A stretch of DNA of 8,127 bases from Candidatus Berkelbacteria bacterium (GTDB lineage: Bacteria > Patescibacteriota > UBA1384 > JAHJRZ01), in NCBI GenBank assembly GCA_026397195.1, contig JAPLVI010000076.1:1-8127 (forward strand), given 5' to 3'. The translations under genes and the position numbers were made by a program. This document shows, piece by piece, positions 5,107 to 8,127 of this stretch. The first letter of the stretch is position 1, and each line of letters begins with the position of its first letter. The notes under the pieces are model-generated. The model did no database searches and was not told where the DNA came from. It saw only the letters and a list, made by a program, of their open reading frames with translations.

Positions 5107-5871
5107 TTAGGGGGCAATGGCAATAACGCCGGTTTTATCTCCTAAACCCAATGAATCCTTTTTTAGCTCTTTGGTTTCGCCATACCCATACATGGTCAAA
5201 TCTTTATCGGCTGAAGAGTAGAGATCATCAAGACCGACCCAGTGGCCGAATTCGTGGGTGGCGATATTTTGCACGTCATAATCACCAGTCGTTCCGCCGC
5301 AGTCGCCTGCAGAGATATTGGTTAAATCCCACTTATAATTTTGGTTGAAGACCGTATCTGCTTCGACCAGTTGACCATTAGAGGAGTTATACCAAGCGTA
5401 AGTAATAGCCAAAGCGCTGTTCATGATTGATTTCCAAAGAATGGCATTGGTACCGTCATATTTGGCTGTTTTGGCGGTGGTTGTGCCACCATCAGTGAAG
5501 ATTTGGTTAGGATCAGCTGCGTTCCAAGTGCCAAATGAATCTGCTATCGCATTTTTGACTTCTGAATCAGTTAGATTTTTAGGTTTTGTGCTGAGATTAA
5601 TCTTATAACTCATACCCGAGGACGGCATTTGCCAACCAGCCAGACCGAAATCGCTAACTTGGTCATTGGTGGTGACAGTGCAATTGGAGGGCGGTAGCGG
5701 TTTGCCATGACCTTGAGGATCGTGGACGAAAGTCTTGAGAACAATGTCATCTTTTTGCGCGATGGCCACCCCGAGATTTGAGAGACCAGAATAGAAAGCG
5801 ACAACTAAAACGATTAAACTTAAGAGTAATATTTTCTTTCCGCCAGAGGCGGACTTCACTCTGTTTCGCAT
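5107..5871 (-). CDS. Secreted or membrane-anchored matrixin-like zinc metalloprotease
   Basis: The 254-aa protein has the full zinc-binding signature HEFGHWVGLDD at residues 206-216 (ligands H206 and H210, catalytic E207, third position D215 in the HExxHxxGxxD/H pattern) and a downstream Met-turn, LTMYG (M227). LVEADTVFN (168-176) matches the metal-site strand of matrixins (M10 family). The N-terminus has basic residues, then a hydrophobic stretch at 14-30 and AIAQ near 36-39, a signal peptide or uncleaved anchor. Two cysteines (64, 191) may form a disulfide outside the cell. No propeptide cysteine switch is obvious. The start is supported by AAAGGA 6 bases upstream. It stands alone, with a promoter at 5901-5929. 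Its substrate is unknown; extracellular peptide degradation is the family's usual role. Confidence 0.9.
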   Translation of the reverse strand: MRNRVKSASGGKKILLLSLIVLVVAFYSGLSNLGVAIAQKDDIVLKTFVHDPQGHGKPLPPSNCTVTTNDQVSDFGLAGWQMPSSGMSYKINLSTKPKNLTDSEVKNAIADSFGTWNAADPNQIFTDGGTTTAKTAKYDGTNAILWKSIMNSALAITYAWYNSSNGQLVEADTVFNQNYKWDLTNISAGDCGGTTGDYDVQNIATHEFGHWVGLDDLYSSADKDLTMYGYGETKELKKDSLGLGDKTGVIAIAP

Positions 5872-5900
5872 TTTTTTCCTTTCTCCCCATTATTGTTTCT

Positions 5901-5929
5901 ATTCTCCTCTTTTTTGGATAAAAAAGCAA
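5901..5929 (-). promoter_or_regulatory. Probable promoter of the metalloprotease gene
   Basis: On the minus strand, -35 TTGCTT (5924-5929) and a weak -10 GAGAAT (5901-5906) have a 17-bp spacer. The spacer has TTTTATCC where the others have TTTAACC, a partial match to the shared pattern. Confidence 0.42.
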
Positions 5930-5950
5930 GAACTGCGTTCAGAGAACAGC

Positions 5951-5970
5951 CCCAAAGGGGTCCCTTTGGG
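5951..5970. repeat. Strong hairpin CCCAAAGGG/CCCTTTGGG
   Basis: CCCAAAGGG (5951-5959) and CCCTTTGGG (5962-5970) are perfect inverted 9-mers separated by two bases. The hairpin is embedded in an AACAG-type tract (5939-5993) and lies just before the composition change. No T-run follows on either strand. Confidence 0.75.
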
Positions 5971-6000
5971 ATAAACAGTAAGCAGATAACAGAAATTCAC

Positions 6001-6028
6001 TTGACTTTTAGGTGATATTGAGTAATAT
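6001..6028 (+). promoter_or_regulatory. Promoter of the pseudopilin gene
   Basis: -35 TTGACT (6001-6006) and -10 TAATAT (6023-6028) have a 16-bp spacer. This is the first plus-strand promoter in the window and marks the start of the GC-rich block. Confidence 0.55.
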
Positions 6029-6080
6029 GTAGGCGAGTTGTGGCACTACGAATGCTTCGGCCTTTGAGGAGGTCACGGTC

Positions 6081-6746
6081 ATGAGACGTCATCGGGGGTT
6101 TACCCTCATCGAACTCTTGGTCGTCATTGCGATCATCGCGATCCTCGCGGCGATCCTCTTCCCCGTGTTTGCCCGTGCGCGCGAGAAGGCGCGGCAGGCG
6201 AGCTGCCAGTCCAACCTGAAGCAGCTCGGTCTCGGTATGCTGATGTACGTCCAGGACTTCGACGAACGCTTCCCCAGCGGCCCGTACAGCGCGGGCGGCG
6301 CGACTGGCCCCAACTGGGACGGCAACATCATCCACAACGGCTGGGGATGGATGGTCGACGCGAACTGGCGCAGCCAGGTTCCGAGCCAGATCTTCCTGCG
6401 CGACGTCATCAACCCCTACATCAAGAACAACCAGCTCTGGCTCTGCCCCAGTGATTCGCGGACGGACAACTGGAGCAGCTACAACCCCAAGATGTGGCTC
6501 TACTGGACCGGCCCCAAGCTTTCCCAGTACACCGCGCCGGCGAACTGCGTCATGTGGCATGAGGAGGAGAGCAATCACGGCCCGACCCGCGACAACGCCT
6601 GCTGCTACCGCTCGCAACATAACGTCTGCTTCGTCGACGGCCACGTCAAGTTCATCCGCCACAGCACGTACCTGCAGCGCATCGACAACAACAACACCTC
6701 GTGGGACCTGCACTGGTACTGGAACCTCGACCGCGGCGACTACTGA
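6081..6746 (+). CDS. Type IV pilin-like/pseudopilin with prepilin cleavage motif
   Basis: The 221-aa protein starts with the class III prepilin signal RGFTLIE: cleavage is expected after G6, giving a mature protein starting with F7 and having Glu at +5 (E11). A hydrophobic helix follows (7-28), then [20 protein letters not shown], the conserved alpha1 region. The globular part has WLCPSD, and near the C-terminus FVDGHVKF (184-191). This matches the large family with H-X9-DG type C-termini expanded in Armatimonadota and Planctomycetes; here the His is five residues before DG (H180). A strong Shine-Dalgarno AGGAGGT (6067-6073) fixes the start. It would be processed by a prepilin peptidase and placed in a pilus or type II secretion fibre, but no machinery genes are near. 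Codon use is far more GC-rich than in the genes to the left. Confidence 0.93.
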   Translation: MRRHRGFTLIELLVVIAIIAILAAILFPVFARAREKARQASCQSNLKQLGLGMLMYVQDFDERFPSGPYSAGGATGPNWDGNIIHNGWGWMVDANWRSQVPSQIFLRDVINPYIKNNQLWLCPSDSRTDNWSSYNPKMWLYWTGPKLSQYTAPANCVMWHEEESNHGPTRDNACCYRSQHNVCFVDGHVKFIRHSTYLQRIDNNNTSWDLHWYWNLDRGDY

Positions 6747-6789
6747 TCGTGGTCCCATGCAAGTGCAACCCAAAGTCCACAACGTCTTG

Positions 6790-6837
6790 GTCCGAGCGAC
6801 CGTTTCCCCTCATGGGGCGATCGCCCGGACTTTTTTT
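6790..6837 (+). terminator. Strong rho-independent terminator of the pseudopilin gene
   Basis: A long stem, GTCCG (6790-6794) with CGGAC (6826-6830), GCGA (6796-6799) with TCGC (6821-6824), and CCCC (6806-6809) with GGGG (6814-6817), closes on a TCAT loop and is followed by T7 (6831-6837). It begins 44 bases after the stop codon. Confidence 0.88.
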
Positions 6838-6860
6838 ATTTAAAAAATCCCAAATTATAA
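6830..6860. repeat. Junction repeat, left copy (T7, A-run, TCCCAAATT)
   Basis: C-T7, ATTT, A6, then TCCCAAATT (6848-6856) resembles 8052-8075 (C-T7, A7, TCCCAAATT). In both places a GC hairpin ending in T7 comes directly before. The minus strand reads TATAATTTGGGATTTTTT here against TAGAATTTGGGATTTTTT at the right copy. It encodes the last residues of the 85-aa protein. Confidence 0.65.
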
Positions 6861-7093
6861 GAAAATTTAAGCTTGAGCTGGCTGAAAGGCGATCGGTGAC
6901 GGACCTCGATCAGCACCAAACATTCGCGGCAGTAGATCATTGTCTTGGTGCCTTCGACGTCCGTTCCTTCGGGATACATCAGCAGGGCCTTGTCGTCATC
7001 CCTCCTCATCCTGCCTTCAGCGGCAAGCTGTTGGACGAGGGGAAGCATATGCTTCCGGTAGCGCTCTTCGAAGTCGTCATCTGGCTTACCCAT
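6836..7093 (-). CDS. Hypothetical 85-aa protein with CxxC, C-terminus formed by junction sequence
   Basis: The start at 7093 is chosen because the minus strand has a purine-rich AAAGGGGGAA Shine-Dalgarno about 6 bases upstream; longer readings overlap the preceding gene. The N-terminal half is charged (DDDFEERYRKH, then EGRMRRDDDK), followed by TMIYCRECLVLIEVRHR with C55 and C58. I recognise no family; a single CxxC could bind a metal or be redox active. It follows the membrane protein by 31 bp in the same direction, so they share a transcript. The last twelve or so residues (LKFSYNLGFFK) are encoded by AT-rich sequence matching the repeat at 8052-8078, so the native 3' end has probably been lost and replaced. 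Confidence 0.65.
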   Translation of the reverse strand: MGKPDDDFEERYRKHMLPLVQQLAAEGRMRRDDDKALLMYPEGTDVEGTKTMIYCRECLVLIEVRHRSPFSQLKLKFSYNLGFFK

Positions 7094-7124
7094 TGTCTGT
7101 TCCCCCTTTCGGGTTATCCCTTCC

Positions 7125-7946
7125 TCAACTGAGGACAAAGTAGTACGGGGTTTTGAGCTCCTGCTTGAGCAGGGCATGCAGCTCCGTCTTGGTCGTGGGC
7201 TTGACGTGCCAATCTGTGTCGGATGCCTGGAAAGCGTTGAGCTCGGCGTCCTCGGCAAGAACATATTGCACGAATTCTCGCCGTCCCTCGACATCGGCTG
7301 GCGGCACTTCCTCCGGGATTTTGTCCCAGTAGCCATCGCATCTTAGGACATTATTGGCGAGGCGGATGAGGTTATCCGGCATCTCGGCAAAGAACTTTAG
7401 ACAGCCCTCCTTGCCTGCGCCGTTACCAGAGGTCTCTGGGAAGTAGGCGGGAACAAGCTCTAGCCTACGCAGGATGCCGTAGATGCGCAGACGCTGAGGA
7501 GGGGGTGGCGGGACAGCGCGGCTGGCTTCATACTGCTCAATGTCGCGCTTTACTTTGACAAAGAAGACCATACCCGCCAGGACGTTGAGCCAGACCGGGG
7601 TGATCGCAAAGCCACTAAAGACAAGGGCGATCAGCGGCAGAATGACGACGAGCAGTATCTTGAGGGCTAAGAACTCCCTCGGCTGAGCTGTCATCCGAGC
7701 TACCAGCTCCTCGCGGGTTGACATGTTCCTGGGCAGCTTTTTGTACGGCGCTTGCTTGAACAAGTCGCCAAAGACAGCATACGCCAGAAGCAGGACCGGC
7801 ACCTCATAGTAGAAAGGCGTCCGGTCGACGAGCATGGTGGCGAGCGTTAGCGCGGCGACAGCTGCAGCACTCCAGAACATCGGGCGCTGCTTCTTGGCAG
7901 CTTTAGCCGCTGTTTCGACCGGTACATAGGCAACGAAGATTTCCAT
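7125..7946 (-). CDS. Hypothetical four-helix membrane protein, 273 aa
   Basis: The start MEIFVAYVP at 7946 is preferred over the in-frame ATG at 8000, because 8000 lies inside the promoter spacer. GGAG (7959-7962) and AAAGG (7954-7958) give Shine-Dalgarno options. Two helical hairpins are visible at about 23-63 and 93-131, with a basic loop between (KKLPRNMSTREELVARM). A proline run (146-150) leads to a soluble C-terminal domain of about 120 residues (QRLRIYGILRRLELVPAYF onward) ending KTPYYFVLS. I do not recognise the family; a membrane-anchored domain facing the cytosol is the simplest reading. The codon use is GC-rich and unlike the left part of the window. The 85-aa CxxC protein follows by 31 bp. 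Confidence 0.78.
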   Translation of the reverse strand: MEIFVAYVPVETAAKAAKKQRPMFWSAAAVAALTLATMLVDRTPFYYEVPVLLLAYAVFGDLFKQAPYKKLPRNMSTREELVARMTAQPREFLALKILLVVILPLIALVFSGFAITPVWLNVLAGMVFFVKVKRDIEQYEASRAVPPPPPQRLRIYGILRRLELVPAYFPETSGNGAGKEGCLKFFAEMPDNLIRLANNVLRCDGYWDKIPEEVPPADVEGRREFVQYVLAEDAELNAFQASDTDWHVKPTTKTELHALLKQELKTPYYFVLS

Positions 7947-7990
7947 ATCCTTGCCTTTCTCCTTCGAGAGCTCGGTGCTACAACGTCCTG

Positions 7991-8019
7991 ATAATATCAT
8001 TTATTTTGTTTATTGTCAA
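7991..8019 (-). promoter_or_regulatory. Near-consensus promoter of the membrane protein/CxxC pair
   Basis: On the minus strand, -35 TTGACA (8014-8019) and -10 TATTAT (7991-7996) have exactly 17 bp between them. The expected start near 7984 gives a leader of about 38 bases and excludes the upstream ATG at 8000 as the translation start. Confidence 0.8.
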
Positions 8020-8040
8020 TGGTCGAGTGAGGAATAATGT

Positions 8041-8059
8041 GAGCCCGCGCTCTTTTTTT
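8041..8059 (+). terminator. Short GC hairpin with T7 at the right edge of the GC-rich block
   Basis: GAGC (8041-8044) and GCTC (8049-8052) pair around CCGC and are followed by T7 (8053-8059), a terminator shape on the plus strand. No plus-strand gene ends here, so it may be a leftover of the block's source or part of a repeat. Confidence 0.5.
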
Positions 8060-8075
8060 AAAAAAATCCCAAATT
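8052..8075. repeat. Junction repeat, right copy
   Basis: This is the partner of 6830-6860: C-T7, A7, TCCCAAATT. Here the AT-rich element appears complete, continuing into a full minus-strand promoter at 8073-8101. Confidence 0.6.
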
Positions 8076-8101
8076 CTACCCTAAATATGGTCAAAAAGCA
8101 A
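8073..8101 (-). promoter_or_regulatory. Host-type promoter pointing into the GC-rich block
   Basis: On the minus strand, -35 TTGCTT (8096-8101) and -10 TAGAAT (8073-8078) have a 17-bp spacer TTTGACCATATTTAGGG, followed by TTGGGA. It matches the AT-rich region's promoter pattern, but the next gene downstream is the GC-rich membrane protein, which has its own promoter. It may have driven a different gene before the block arrived. A plus-strand TTGACA at 8118-8123 may begin a promoter beyond the window. Confidence 0.5.
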
Positions 8102-8127
8102 GGGATTATCAATCTTATTGACAAAAT

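Noticed and set aside
5997..6782. A 261-aa Val/Ala-rich reading frame on the minus strand over the pseudopilin
   Set aside because: It is the antisense shadow of a GC-rich gene: low-complexity composition, no Shine-Dalgarno, and the plus-strand frame is a clear pilin family member.
6451..6843. A 130-aa Thr/Ala/Arg-rich plus-strand frame
   Set aside because: It is an alternative frame of the pseudopilin gene that runs into its terminator; composition is typical of out-of-frame GC-rich DNA.
7947..8000. Extending the membrane protein to ATG at 8000
   Set aside because: The ATG lies in the spacer of a near-consensus promoter, so the transcript would not include it, and the added residues look non-coding.
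6830..8075. An insertion sequence between the two junction repeats
   Set aside because: No transposase is encoded between them, the repeats are direct and low in complexity, and no target duplication is visible.

Overview
The window looks like a piece of an uncultivated Patescibacteria (CPR) genome, probably Parcubacteria-like, seen through a metagenome assembly. The AT-rich parts (about 1-5997 and the last ~70 bases) carry short compact genes, all read from the minus strand, with lysine/asparagine-rich proteins. Many small palindromic repeats of the kind seen in CPR genomes lie between them, and in one case inside a gene. The lineage call is inferred from composition, gene style and repeats; there is no rRNA or other marker in the window.

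Layout, left to right. (1) 1-2404: a PD-(D/E)XK nuclease-like gene followed by a type III-style adenine methyltransferase (Mod) that runs off the left edge. They probably form one unit, and any restriction subunit would lie outside the window. The methyltransferase carries a palindromic repeat inserted in frame. (2) 2405-3485: a possible 54-aa basic protein, a terminator, and a type I phosphoribosyltransferase with its own promoter. (3) 3550-3931: a 382-bp cassette bounded by 31-bp inverted repeats (27/31 matching), each itself a hairpin. It encloses a TrpR-like (YerC/YecD-type) regulator split by one in-frame TAG. (4) 3965-4894: a possible broken small membrane ORF and two unrecognised small proteins. 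(5) 4895-5997: an intergenic region rich in hairpins and short repeats, and a secreted matrixin-like zinc metalloprotease.

(6) About 5998-8050 changes character to markedly GC-rich codon use. It holds two self-contained transcription units. The first is a plus-strand type IV pilin/pseudopilin of the kind expanded in Armatimonadota and Planctomycetes, with promoter, strong Shine-Dalgarno and strong terminator. The second is a minus-strand pair, a four-helix membrane protein and an 85-aa CxxC protein, under a near-consensus promoter. Each side of the second unit carries a GC hairpin, T7, an A-run and TCCCAAATT. The 85-aa gene's last residues are written in this AT-rich junction sequence. This block is either horizontally acquired DNA or an assembly chimera joined at short repeats; the sequence alone cannot decide.

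Across the AT-rich part, several minus-strand promoters share a pattern beyond the usual -35/-10: a 17-bp spacer with ACC at spacer positions 5-7, and a downstream TTGGG or TTGAG in three cases. The strongest candidates for something undescribed are the TrpR-like inverted-repeat cassette and this promoter pattern. No CRISPR array, tRNA or rRNA was seen.
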